NCBI GenBank assembly: GCA_019240475.1
Contig: JAFAYI010000029.1
Location: forward strand, 372,001-436,000
Source of the DNA: Acidobacteriaceae bacterium
GTDB lineage: Bacteria > Acidobacteriota > Terriglobia > Bryobacterales > Bryobacteraceae
Direction of reading: 5' to 3'
Length of the DNA: 64,000 nt
Below, piece after piece: positions 16,895-24,966 of the stretch (position 1 is the stretch's first letter; each line of letters begins with the position of its first letter). The position numbers were made by a program, and so were the translations under genes. The notes beneath the pieces were generated by a model. The model had not been told where the DNA came from, searched no databases, and saw only the letters and a list, made by a program, of their open reading frames with translations.

Positions 16895-18820
16895 TCACCC
16901 GGCGAAGTAGTTCGCGATATGAAATGCCAGCCACGAACCACAGTATGCTAGCGCAAGCATATACGAGAACTGAAAAATCGGCCATTTCCAGCCTCCCGTT
17001 TCGCGCTTCACAACCGCCAGAGTTGAAAAACACTGCATCGCGAATGCAAAGAACACGAGCAGCGCAATAGCTCCCGCCGTGCTCAGATCGTGATGCACCG
17101 CGGCTTGCAGGCCTTTGGACTGCTCATCTCCTTCGATGCCGTATATAGTCCCCAGGGTTCCGACGATCACCTCGCGCGCGGCGAGCGATGTGATGAGCCC
17201 GATTCCAATCTTCCAATTGAACCCCAGCGGTTTGATAGCCGGTTCGATGGCCTTGCCGATCGCGCCCGCATAGCTGTGCTCAAGCGTCGGCGCCTTGCCG
17301 TCGTGCAGAGGCAGATGCGCGACGATCCAGAGCACCACCGCAACTCCCAAGATGACCGTGCCTGCGCGCCGCAGGAACACCTTGGCGCGATCGATCAGGC
17401 GCAGGCTCAAGGAGCGCAGAGTGGGCCAGCGATACGGCGGCATCTCCAGAATGAAGGAGGAGCGGCCGCTCTGAAGAATAGTGGATTTCAGCAGGCGCGC
17501 GGTGAATACCGCCGCGATGAAACCCAAAACGTAGAGCCCCAGCATGGTCGCCGCCGGAAGAGAGAAGAAATTGCCCAGAATCCGAACATTGGGCACGAAC
17601 GCCGCAATCAGCAAAGTGTAAATCGGCAAGCGAGCCGAGCACGTCATCAGCGGCGCGATCATGATGGTGGCCGTGCGGTCGCGCTTGTTCTCGATCACGC
17701 GCGTGGCCATCACAGCGGGAACCGCGCATGCATACGCGGAAAGCAGCGGAATAAAAGATTTGCCCTGCAGCCCGAACTTCGCCATGGTGCGGTCCGCGAT
17801 GAGCGCCGCCCGAGCCAGGTATCCGGAATCTTCAAGGATGCCGATAAACAGGAACAGCAACAGGATCTGCGGCAGAAATACCACCACGGCGCCCAGGCCG
17901 CTCCAAACGCCGTCAATCAATAAAGACCGCCACGCTGAATCCGGCAGAACCGACGTCATCCAACGGCCAGACCACAATACCGCCTGCTGCAGCCCGTTCA
18001 TCAGGGGTTGCGCCCATGAAAAAATGCTTTGAAAAACGGCGACGACGATTCCGGCGAAGATGAGCGGTCCCGCCACCGGATGGAGAAACACGGCATCCAA
18101 ACGCCGTGTCCAGAGCGGCGGCGCCGGCGCCTTGTACGACGCGCGCGTCCCTACTTTGGCGGCCCATTGACGGCATTTCGGCACGTCTTGCAGAACGGGC
18201 AGTTCAATCTTGGGCGGGGGGGCATTTAATCGCACCGCGGTCCCGAGCAAGAATTGCTGGATGCGATCAATGCCCGTTCCCTTGGTGGCGCTGATCAATG
18301 CCACCGGACAATTCAACTCCGCCGCTAGCGCGGCAACGTCCACCTTGCCTCCGCGCAACTCCAAATCGTCCGCCATGTTAAGCAGAATCAGCGTCGGAAG
18401 CCCGAGGCTCAGGATTGGCGCCGCGAGCACCAGGTTCCGGCCCAGGTTGGTGACGTCGAGGATCAGGACCACCGCATCCGGCTTCGGAAAGTCGGCCTGC
18501 TGTCCTTTGAGCACATCGTGCGTGATCTGCTCATCTTCGGCGCGCGGATGCAGGCTGTAGATGCCGGGGAGGTCCACCAGGAACACCTCCTGCTGATCCT
18601 TCAGCCGCGCTTTGCCCATGCGGTGCTCGACGGTGACGCCCGGAAAATTCGCCACCTTCTGGCGCAAGCCGGTCAGGCGATTGAATAGCGTCGATTTTCC
18701 GGAATTAGGCGGCCCCACAATCGCCACGATGATCGGCCGGTCGGCGGCAGGCGCCGGCGGAAGAATCGAAGGATTGGGCAGCAGACCGGCGCGGGGCGTT
18801 CCTCCGTGACAGCTACTCAT
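16895..18820 (-). CDS. feoB: Ferrous iron transport protein B
   Basis: The inner-membrane Fe(II) transporter has a cytosolic GTPase domain. In the 641-residue product the G1 loop GPPNSGKST lies at 36-44, followed by G2 near 'FPGVTVEH', G3 'DLPG' and G4 'NMADD'. A C-terminal half of about ten hydrophobic segments includes the Gate motif region 'SAYACAVPAVMATR'. The start overlaps the stop of feoA by 4 nt. The protein is slightly shorter than E. coli FeoB, mainly in the region after the GTPase domain, which is common outside the Enterobacteria. Confidence 0.96.
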   Translation of the reverse strand: MSSCHGGTPRAGLLPNPSILPPAPAADRPIIVAIVGPPNSGKSTLFNRLTGLRQKVANFPGVTVEHRMGKARLKDQQEVFLVDLPGIYSLHPRAEDEQITHDVLKGQQADFPKPDAVVLILDVTNLGRNLVLAAPILSLGLPTLILLNMADDLELRGGKVDVAALAAELNCPVALISATKGTGIDRIQQFLLGTAVRLNAPPPKIELPVLQDVPKCRQWAAKVGTRASYKAPAPPLWTRRLDAVFLHPVAGPLIFAGIVVAVFQSIFSWAQPLMNGLQQAVLWSGRWMTSVLPDSAWRSLLIDGVWSGLGAVVVFLPQILLLFLFIGILEDSGYLARAALIADRTMAKFGLQGKSFIPLLSAYACAVPAVMATRVIENKRDRTATIMIAPLMTCSARLPIYTLLIAAFVPNVRILGNFFSLPAATMLGLYVLGFIAAVFTARLLKSTILQSGRSSFILEMPPYRWPTLRSLSLRLIDRAKVFLRRAGTVILGVAVVLWIVAHLPLHDGKAPTLEHSYAGAIGKAIEPAIKPLGFNWKIGIGLITSLAAREVIVGTLGTIYGIEGDEQSKGLQAAVHHDLSTAGAIALLVFFAFAMQCFSTLAVVKRETGGWKWPIFQFSYMLALAYCGSWLAFHIANYFAG

Positions 18821-19116
18821 GCGAGCACAACAAAGTCGGATTCCGGATCGCGGCGAATATATAGCCGGGCCGCTGTATCGTCGCGCAAAGCCACTTCGGA
18901 GCCGTCTACCCGGAACACCCGAGGACCGCCGCCTGGGGCGCGCTTGCCCGGTATCACCTCATTGCCGGGAAGAAATCCCAGTTCCATCAGACGCCGCGCC
19001 ACGTCTTCCGGCAACTCCAGCCGGTCGATAATGCAACGCTGTCCGGTGGGAAGGTCGGCCAGGGTCTGGATGGCCGAGACTCTCGATTCCGGGCCGCGCC
19101 GCTGCTTGGCTCTCAT
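18817..19116 (-). CDS. feoA: Ferrous iron transport protein A
   Basis: The 99-residue SH3-like protein works with FeoB, with the typical 'LADLPTGQRCIIDRLE', 'RRLMELGFLPGNEVI' and 'VALRDDTAARLYIR'. ATG 19116 is chosen because the -10 and -35 elements of a good promoter lie at 19142-19170, which rules out the longer frame starting at 19170. The stop overlaps feoB (ATGA). A tandem 10-bp element ends right at the start codon and leaves no Shine-Dalgarno site in view, so translation may be unusually weak or leader-controlled. Confidence 0.93.
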   Translation of the reverse strand: MRAKQRRGPESRVSAIQTLADLPTGQRCIIDRLELPEDVARRLMELGFLPGNEVIPGKRAPGGGPRVFRVDGSEVALRDDTAARLYIRRDPESDFVVLA

Positions 19117-19135
19117 ATATACGACTATATACGAC
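19116..19135 (-). promoter_or_regulatory. Tandem 10-bp AT-rich element before feoA, possible operator
   Basis: Two perfect copies of GTCGTATATA (read on the minus strand) occupy 19116-19135. They place TATATA - 4 nt - TATATA at 19116-19131 as an inverted repeat. The element covers the start of the transcript predicted from the promoter and touches the feoA start codon. A metal-dependent repressor site is plausible, but it does not match the classic Fur box. Confidence 0.4.
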
Positions 19136-19141
19136 CACTTC

Positions 19142-19170
19142 AGTATGAGATAGGTCCCCTGGGGTGTCAA
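19142..19170 (-). promoter_or_regulatory. Sigma70-type promoter for feoA-feoB(-trxB)
   Basis: On the minus strand a perfect TTGACA (19165-19170) is separated by 17 nt from CATACT (19142-19147). Transcription should begin near 19135, giving a leader of only about 20 nt that consists of the tandem 10-bp element. Confidence 0.65.
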
Positions 19171-19257
19171 CTACTTGTGTCAGAAGAGGATAATCGATTG
19201 CTAGACGGTCCGGGAGGGCAGTCGCTAGACAACGCCTACGGGTGTTATGATCGACCC

Positions 19258-20247
19258 ATGCTGCGGGACCACTCGCAACATGGCGCGCCTAATCTCGAAC
19301 GCGACCCGGGTGGGTCTTACACTCGCCAGGAGGTCTGTCGGCTGCTCAAGATCGAGGGCCGGCAACTGAAGAGCTGGGAGCGGCAGCAACTCATCCCGGA
19401 GCTGGCGCAGTACCGCTTTTCCGATCTTCTGGTGCTCAAGCGAATTGCGCGCCTGCGGGCCGAGCACGCGCACCCGCGCGTCATCAAGCAGGCGCTGCTG
19501 GCGCTGCGGAATTGGCTCGCCGATGCGCCGCACCTGAGCCAAGATGTCCAGGTTTATAAGGAGGGCCGCCGCGTACGGGTGCAGATCGGTAAGCAGAAAC
19601 TGGAGCCCCGGTCGGGTCAGCTTCTGTTCGATTTCGCCGAGGAGGAAATCAAGAAGCTGCTGCATCTGCCGGCTGCTCAAAAAAGCAGCGGCGCCTTGGC
19701 GCAGCGGCTTCGTAACAAAATCGAGGCCGACCGTTGGTTTGAACGCGGATTGGAACTCGAACAGACCGGCGCGCCTTTCGAGCAGATCATCGAAGCCTAC
19801 ACCAAGGCGAGCCAGTTGGACCCGCAATCGGCCGGCGCGCTCGTGAATCTCGGCACGGTATTCTTCAATGGCCACGCCTGGTCGGACGCCGAAGAGCAGT
19901 ATAAGAAGGCGCTCGAAATCGACCCGAACTATGCGCTGGCGCACTTCAACCTGGGCAACTTGTACGACGAGCGCGGAGACTCCTCGAACGCCTTGCATCA
20001 TTACCAGGAGGCGTTGCGGCTGCATCCCGGCTATGAGGATGTGCACTACAACCTGGCGCTCTTGTATCAGGGCATGCGTGACGTGATGGGCGCGGTTCGG
20101 CATTGGAGAGCGTTTTTGAAACTGGACGGCCGCAGTACGTGGGCGCAGATTGCCCGGCGCGAGCTCGCGAAGCTGGAGGCCGAAACCGTCTTGCCAGGTA
20201 GCAAAGGTTCTTCCGGCATGCGGCTGGTCAAGAGCGAAAAAGCTTGA
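19258..20247 (+). CDS. MerR-like HTH fused to TPR repeats
   Basis: From ATG 19258 the product has 329 residues. The N-terminal part is a MerR-type helix-turn-helix: 'YTRQEVCRLLKIEGRQLKSWERQQLIP' split over two helices, then 'LVLKRIARLR'. After a linker, residues about 150-290 hold TPR units such as 'GALVNLGTVFFNGHAWSDAE', 'ALAHFNLGNLYDERGDSSNA' and 'DVHYNLALLYQGMRDVMGAV'. GTG 19177 in the same frame would add 27 residues. DNA binding coupled to protein-protein contact is inferred. The gene lies head to head with feoAB and overlaps the next gene by 4 nt (TTGA). Confidence 0.8.
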   Translation: MLRDHSQHGAPNLERDPGGSYTRQEVCRLLKIEGRQLKSWERQQLIPELAQYRFSDLLVLKRIARLRAEHAHPRVIKQALLALRNWLADAPHLSQDVQVYKEGRRVRVQIGKQKLEPRSGQLLFDFAEEEIKKLLHLPAAQKSSGALAQRLRNKIEADRWFERGLELEQTGAPFEQIIEAYTKASQLDPQSAGALVNLGTVFFNGHAWSDAEEQYKKALEIDPNYALAHFNLGNLYDERGDSSNALHHYQEALRLHPGYEDVHYNLALLYQGMRDVMGAVRHWRAFLKLDGRSTWAQIARRELAKLEAETVLPGSKGSSGMRLVKSEKA

Positions 20248-20843
20248 CGGACGCTCGGGGCGAGGGCATCGCGGCAATCGTGCTAGCGGCGGGAGCGGCC
20301 ACTCGAATGGGTCGCTTGAAGCAACTGCTTCCCTATCGAGGCCGCACGCTGGTGGCGCATTCCATCGATCAGGCGCTTGAAGCCGGATTGGCGCCCGTGG
20401 TTGTGGTGGTTGGCGCGCAGGCGGAAGCCGTAACGGCGGCAATTGCGGGTAGCCCTATTGTCGTGGCGCGCAACCCGGCCTGGGAAACAGGCATGGGATC
20501 GTCGATTACGGCTGCCATGCGGCATGTAGAGGACTCCGCCGCGGAGGCGGTGGCTATCTTGTTGGCTGACCAGCCGCTCGTCACAAGTGGGCGCCTTCGG
20601 GCGATGGCCGATCTGCTGCGCAGTTCCGATTCCCGCATCGTAGCGGCTGAATACAACGGCATGCTCGGCGTGCCGGCGATCTTTCGGCGCGAGATGTTTT
20701 CCGCGCTTGCATCGCTTCCTCCGCAATCCGGGGCCCGGCAATTGCTGCGCGGCCAAGCCGCCCGAATCGATCGCTATGCCCTGCCCGAAGCCGCGCTGGA
20801 CGTGGACACGCCGGAGGATTTTGCGGCGCTCGAAAGCGCATAA
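20244..20843 (+). CDS. MocA-like nucleotidyltransferase
   Basis: The 199-residue protein is an NTP_transf_3 family enzyme. It has the nucleotide-binding 'VLAAGAATRMGRLKQLLPYRG', a 'NPAWETGMGSSI' segment and 'ILLADQPLV' with the metal-binding Asp. These match the molybdenum cofactor cytidylyltransferase (MocA/CoxI-associated) group. The start is TTG 20244, overlapping the TPR gene stop. No molybdenum enzyme or cofactor gene is in view, so the precise nucleotide and acceptor are uncertain. Confidence 0.82.
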   Translation: MTDARGEGIAAIVLAAGAATRMGRLKQLLPYRGRTLVAHSIDQALEAGLAPVVVVVGAQAEAVTAAIAGSPIVVARNPAWETGMGSSITAAMRHVEDSAAEAVAILLADQPLVTSGRLRAMADLLRSSDSRIVAAEYNGMLGVPAIFRREMFSALASLPPQSGARQLLRGQAARIDRYALPEAALDVDTPEDFAALESA

Positions 20844-21053
20844 TCGACGGCCGTATACCGCGCTCCGCAAGCCGCGTATAAGTTCGCCGCCTCAGTATCC
20901 GAAGCGTTCCCGACCATGGAATGCTGGATACGAAGAGATAGCGGCGCGTGCTTCGGCCGCCTCGAACACTTGTTTTTTCGCTCTTGCTAGAAACAGGTTG
21001 CGCTCTGGCATGGAGAATTGCCTAAGTGGGTCCCAAATTGCTCTCCTACCGCC

Positions 21054-21070
21054 ATCCGCGAAAAGCGGAT
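21054..21070 (+). promoter_or_regulatory. Hairpin just upstream of a ribosome binding site
   Basis: ATCCGC (21054-21059) and GCGGAT (21065-21070) form a perfect 6-bp stem with a GAAAA loop, ending 5 nt before the AAAGGAG ribosome binding site of the following gene. It could stabilise the message or affect initiation. The rest of 20844-21087 shows no other clear feature. Confidence 0.35.
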
Positions 21071-21087
21071 ATCCCAAAGGAGTTTGT

Positions 21088-21558
21088 ATGTCAGCAGCTA
21101 CACCCACGCCGGCCTCGACGCCGGCCCACAGCCCTATCCAGTCCAGTGACAATCAATTTACGCTGAGCGCCCATCAGGGCCACACACGCGTCATCCTAAA
21201 TCTGGAGAAGGACGGACCACTTTCGCCGGGAACGAGTCCCGGGCCCGCGATGCGATATGAGGGACCCGAAGGATCGCACTCCTTTTCCGGGCAGCAGATC
21301 GTGGTTGACACGACCCCGCTCGGCAAGATGTTCACCGTTGTTCTGAACATGGTGCCGGATGTGCGGACCTTGAAATTCAGTTTGCTACTCCCGGCAGTGA
21401 TCCACAAAGCAGGCGTGGCCAAGCAAGAGTTCGAGACGATCGCCATCAAGGCTCAGGTGCATACCAGCCTGTTCGGAACTCCTCCGGCGGGCGCGGGCAC
21501 GTCTTACGAAGTGACGAAAATGCGCGGAACAGCTGAGTCCGTTCCCGTAGCTCTCTAA
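21088..21558 (+). CDS. Hypothetical beta-rich protein
   Basis: The 156-residue product starts at ATG 21088 after a strong AAAGGAG. I do not recognise a family. The N-terminal 35 residues are Thr/Pro/Ala-rich and probably disordered. The rest looks beta-rich with segments 'HTRVILNLEKDGPLSPG', 'GQQIVVDTTPLGKMFTVVLN' and 'TLKFSLLLPAVIHKAG', and there is no signal peptide. It stands alone between a MocA-like gene and a converging secreted-protein gene. Confidence 0.65.
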   Translation: MSAATPTPASTPAHSPIQSSDNQFTLSAHQGHTRVILNLEKDGPLSPGTSPGPAMRYEGPEGSHSFSGQQIVVDTTPLGKMFTVVLNMVPDVRTLKFSLLLPAVIHKAGVAKQEFETIAIKAQVHTSLFGTPPAGAGTSYEVTKMRGTAESVPVAL

Positions 21559-21679
21559 AAGCATCCCTCCGGCTGATCGCGTCGCTTGTCGAATTTTGCG
21601 ATCGCGATCAGCCCATAACATTCGAACCCGGTTTGCCCGCTGTCACTTATGCGCCACTTACTCGCTCGCTAGTCAGCTA

Positions 21680-22444
21680 TTATTTCTGCGGCTGGTCGCC
21701 GAACGTAATCGTCGATTCCGCGCCAAAACGCTTGTAGTTCAGATACCGAATCTCCACGCGAATGCGCTGCGGCCAATCGCGAAAAAACAGCGTGTCGTCG
21801 GCATAGGTCTCAACTGGAAACCACCATTGGCCGTCGACCTGCCGGCGGATCGTCGTAAAGTGCGGAAACAGGTTCTGCTCGTGCGTGGTTTCTATCTGCG
21901 GCACCGCCTGCCCTTCGCTCCGCACCACCGCCAGGTCGGACTCGCGAACCCACAGCGTGCCCTCGAAGAACCGAAGTTTCGCAATCAACTGCTTCGGCCG
22001 GATATATTCGACGAAACATTGCTGCCCGTCCACTGTCTCTTCGCCTTTGTATTGGCCTTCGTAGAGCGCCAGATTATCGACCGTGAGCAGAAACGGCTGT
22101 ACGTTCCGCAGATCGTTGAAATCTTCCGACGTCAACTTGATGCGCGTGAGCGTGCTGCGCGCCGGCTCCACCACCTGTTCATACCGCACCCGGTTGGGGG
22201 AAAACGTGATGTCGCGAACTTCGCGATATTGGCCCGTCATCTTGCCCTGATCGTCGAATTCCTGGATCGAGACAGACTGCCGGTAGGTGTAGTTTTCGCG
22301 CGCCTGCGCGCTTTCGGTCTCGCGCTGCGCGATCTTCTTCAAGAAGCCGGCTGGCGGTTCGGCGCCGCTCGCGCGCGAAACGGGAAATAGCAATCCCGAT
22401 GCTACGATTAGGGCGATGTTTCGGACACTGCGTCCGTATTTCAT
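21680..22444 (-). CDS. Secreted LolA-like/outer-membrane-lipoprotein-sorting-type protein
   Basis: The 254-residue protein has a signal peptide ('NIALIVASGLLFPVSRASGA'). Its body of long beta strands resembles LolA-fold proteins often found in Acidobacteria: 'ENYTYRQSVSIQEFDDQGKM', 'LYEGQYKGEETVDGQQCFVEY', 'GTLWVRESDLAVVRSEGQ' and 'WWFPVETYADDTLFF'. The pattern 'gtLWVre.d..vvr.eg' is typical of outer-membrane lipoprotein-sorting proteins, but the function here is not established. Its 5' end overlaps the divergent CPBP gene by 29 bp. Confidence 0.65.
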   Translation of the reverse strand: MKYGRSVRNIALIVASGLLFPVSRASGAEPPAGFLKKIAQRETESAQARENYTYRQSVSIQEFDDQGKMTGQYREVRDITFSPNRVRYEQVVEPARSTLTRIKLTSEDFNDLRNVQPFLLTVDNLALYEGQYKGEETVDGQQCFVEYIRPKQLIAKLRFFEGTLWVRESDLAVVRSEGQAVPQIETTHEQNLFPHFTTIRRQVDGQWWFPVETYADDTLFFRDWPQRIRVEIRYLNYKRFGAESTITFGDQPQK

Positions 22445-23402
22445 AGCGCTCCTGTGCTCTTGGACGGCGATCTTCGCTGCGGCGCTCTACCTTTCGAGAC
22501 AGTATCCCCAATCCCATTGGATCATGAGCGGCGCCTTCCCCGCGTTCTCGCTCGAAGCCGCCTTCTACCTGGCGTCCATGTTCGAACAGACTCGCGCCTG
22601 GTTCAGCCGCGTCTCCTCGCGCCGGACCCAGGGGGCTATGCTGTGGATCAGCGCGCTGCTACCTTATCTCGCGATCAGCTTGGCCACCGCCAGCTTTCAG
22701 CGAAACGCCTTCTACCTGCTCGCCATGTTGTGCGGGATTTTCGCTTTCTGGTATGTCTATACACCCCGGCGCGTCGTCTACGACGTCGGCTTTCTGGTGA
22801 TTGCGGCGGCCCCTGTCGTGGAGCGAGTTTTCGGACGAATCTATCCATCGCCGGAACACCATCTCCGCCTCGACATTTTGGGCCACCTCATGTGGATCCG
22901 CCTCGGAATAATGGCGCTGTTGGTTTTGCGCGAGTGGGACCCCGGACCGCTTTCCCCCTGGCCGCAAGCTCACGAGTGGAAAGCAGGATTCCTCTACTTT
23001 GTGGTAAGCGTGGTTCCGATTGCACTCGCTGCGATCGCCTTACACGATGTTCGGTTCGTCCCCAGACACGACCCCTGGTGGCGAATCGCCGTTCTCGCCA
23101 GCGCCACTTTCTTCGGAATCCTTTGGGTGGTGGCGCTCGGCGAAGAGCTGTTCTTTCGAGGCGTCGTCGAGCGCGCCATATACGACCGCTGGAACTCGCC
23201 CACTTTGGCGGTCCTTATATCTGCCGCGATCTTCGGATGCGCTCATTTGTGGTTTCACCAATTCCCGGATTGGCGCCGCGCTTGTGTTGCTGCCCTCTTA
23301 GGAATAGCCTGCGGGATCGCCTACCTGCAGACAGGAAGCATCCGGGCGCCCATGGTTACCCACGCATTCATCGTGGCAACCTGGCGCGTATTCTTTAGGT
23401 GA
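22416..23402 (+). CDS. CPBP-family intramembrane glutamic endopeptidase
   Basis: The 328-residue polytopic membrane protein carries the CPBP/Abi motifs: 'GEELFFRGVVER' (EExxxR), 'IFGCAHLWFH' (FxxxH) and 'MVTHAFIVATW'. Relatives include prenyl-protein Rce1-type proteases and bacteriocin-immunity proteins. At least seven hydrophobic segments are visible, beginning with 'YFIALLCSWTAIFAAALYL', which supports ATG 22416. That start lies inside the beginning of the divergent secreted-protein gene. The substrate is unknown. Confidence 0.88.
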   Translation: MFRTLRPYFIALLCSWTAIFAAALYLSRQYPQSHWIMSGAFPAFSLEAAFYLASMFEQTRAWFSRVSSRRTQGAMLWISALLPYLAISLATASFQRNAFYLLAMLCGIFAFWYVYTPRRVVYDVGFLVIAAAPVVERVFGRIYPSPEHHLRLDILGHLMWIRLGIMALLVLREWDPGPLSPWPQAHEWKAGFLYFVVSVVPIALAAIALHDVRFVPRHDPWWRIAVLASATFFGILWVVALGEELFFRGVVERAIYDRWNSPTLAVLISAAIFGCAHLWFHQFPDWRRACVAALLGIACGIAYLQTGSIRAPMVTHAFIVATWRVFFR

Positions 23403-23449
23403 TGTCTAATGGATCAGGATCTGAAGCTGCGAGACGAGCCCTTGCGGGC

Positions 23450-23520
23450 GCCAGGGAGGTGTTGCTTCAGGGGTCTTTCTATGAGGTTAGTCTCGCTTTG
23501 GTGGGAGTTGCCTCCCTGGC
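23450..23520. other. 10-bp inverted repeat with 51-nt spacer in an AT-rich gap
   Basis: GCCAGGGAGG (23450-23459) is matched exactly by CCTCCCTGGC (23511-23520). The repeat lies in the 239-bp gap between the CPBP gene and dxr, followed by AT-rich sequence up to dxr. It may be a structured leader of dxr, a terminator or a protein-binding pair. No known riboswitch is recognised. Confidence 0.5.
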
Positions 23521-23641
23521 TTACTTCCAATATTAGAATATGAATTTACGGAAGGCAAGTGTTTTCTCTACGAAAATCAAAATTTATTTTGGGAACGTCT
23601 CCGACGAGTACCGTTGAGGGCGTGCTGCAGCACTGGCCATC

Positions 23642-24859
23642 ATGAACATAACTGTATTGGGATCAACGGGATCGATAGGAACCAGCACCCTGGATGTGGT
23701 ACGCCAGCATGCCGACCGCTTCCGAATACATGCTTTGGTAGCCGGTAGAAATTTGGATGTCCTATGCTCCCAGATTCTGGAATTCCGACCCAAGCTGGTG
23801 GTAGTCGCCGATCCTGGTACTCTGGACAGGTTACGCGATCTCCTATCGCAAACCCAGATGCCCCGGCCGGCTTGGCCGGTTTTCGCCGCAGGTCCGCAGG
23901 CCCGTGTGGCCGCCGCAACTGCGCCCGAAGTTGACTTTGTCATGTCGTCCATTGTCGGAGTCGCCGGCCTCCAGGCGACCTACGAAGCCATTCGATCTAA
24001 AAAGCGTATCGGCCTCGCCAACAAAGAGGTCCTGGTTGCGAGCGGCGGCCTAGTCATGAAGGCTGTGCGCGAATATGGCGCGGAATTAATTCCCGTCGAT
24101 AGCGAACACAACGGCGCGCACCAATGCTTCCGCGCCGGCCGCCGGGATGAAGTGACACGCCTCCTCTTAACGGCATCCGGGGGCCCATTCCGGGATACGC
24201 CGCAAGACAAACTGTGGGATGTCACGCCCGCCCAAGCCCTCAATCACCCGACCTGGAAAATGGGTCAGCGCATCACGGTCGATTCGGCGACATTGATGAA
24301 CAAAGGTTTTGAGGTGATCGAGGCATGCTGGTTGTTCGATCTGGAGCCGGATAAAGTTGAAGTGGTGGTGCATCCTCAGTCCTCCATCCATGCAATGGTG
24401 GAGTACAACGACGGCAGCGTCATCGCGCAACTTTCGGCCACCGACATGAGGATGCCGATTCAATACGCCATGACTTACCCCAGCCGCGAGCGCGCGCCCG
24501 TGCCCCGGCTGGATTGGACTCAGCCGAGGACGTGGAACTTCTCGGCGCCCGATATCGGAAAATTTCCCCTCTTGACACTGGCCTATGAAGCCCTGAAGCG
24601 TGGCGGGTCGGCGCCTTGCACGTTGAACGCGGCCGACGAAGTCGCAGTGGAGGCATTTCTAGAAAGACGAATTCCGTTTCCGGCCATTGCGATCGCGGTC
24701 GAAGAGACGCTCGCCCAGCAGCCAATCAAAGAACCGGCGACAATAGAAGAAATCATCGCCATCGACCAGGCTTCGCGCGAGGTCGCACGGCGGGTGTTAA
24801 GCGAGTCGCGATGGATTATAAGGCAGGGCGCTTCTCCCAGCCAGGCGGCTCACCACTGA
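23642..24859 (+). CDS. dxr: 1-deoxy-D-xylulose 5-phosphate reductoisomerase
   Basis: First committed step of the MEP isoprenoid pathway, NADPH- and metal-dependent. The 405-residue protein has the NADPH motif GSTGSIG at 7-13, 'LANKEVLVASGG' and the metal site 'DSEH' with D153, E155 and H156. Further on come 'MNKGFEVIEACWLF' and 'VHPQSSIHAMVEY'. It is followed after 107 bp by rseP, a pairing seen in many bacteria (dxr-rseP). Confidence 0.97.
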   Translation: MNITVLGSTGSIGTSTLDVVRQHADRFRIHALVAGRNLDVLCSQILEFRPKLVVVADPGTLDRLRDLLSQTQMPRPAWPVFAAGPQARVAAATAPEVDFVMSSIVGVAGLQATYEAIRSKKRIGLANKEVLVASGGLVMKAVREYGAELIPVDSEHNGAHQCFRAGRRDEVTRLLLTASGGPFRDTPQDKLWDVTPAQALNHPTWKMGQRITVDSATLMNKGFEVIEACWLFDLEPDKVEVVVHPQSSIHAMVEYNDGSVIAQLSATDMRMPIQYAMTYPSRERAPVPRLDWTQPRTWNFSAPDIGKFPLLTLAYEALKRGGSAPCTLNAADEVAVEAFLERRIPFPAIAIAVEETLAQQPIKEPATIEEIIAIDQASREVARRVLSESRWIIRQGASPSQAAHH

Positions 24860-24966
24860 GAAACCTCGGAGCGCAACGGTTTCGAACCGAAGCGGCGGCG
24901 GCGGCGTCATATAGGCAGACGCTGCTACGCAGTTCTCCGAACGGTCAAGGAAAGGGCAATTAGAGA

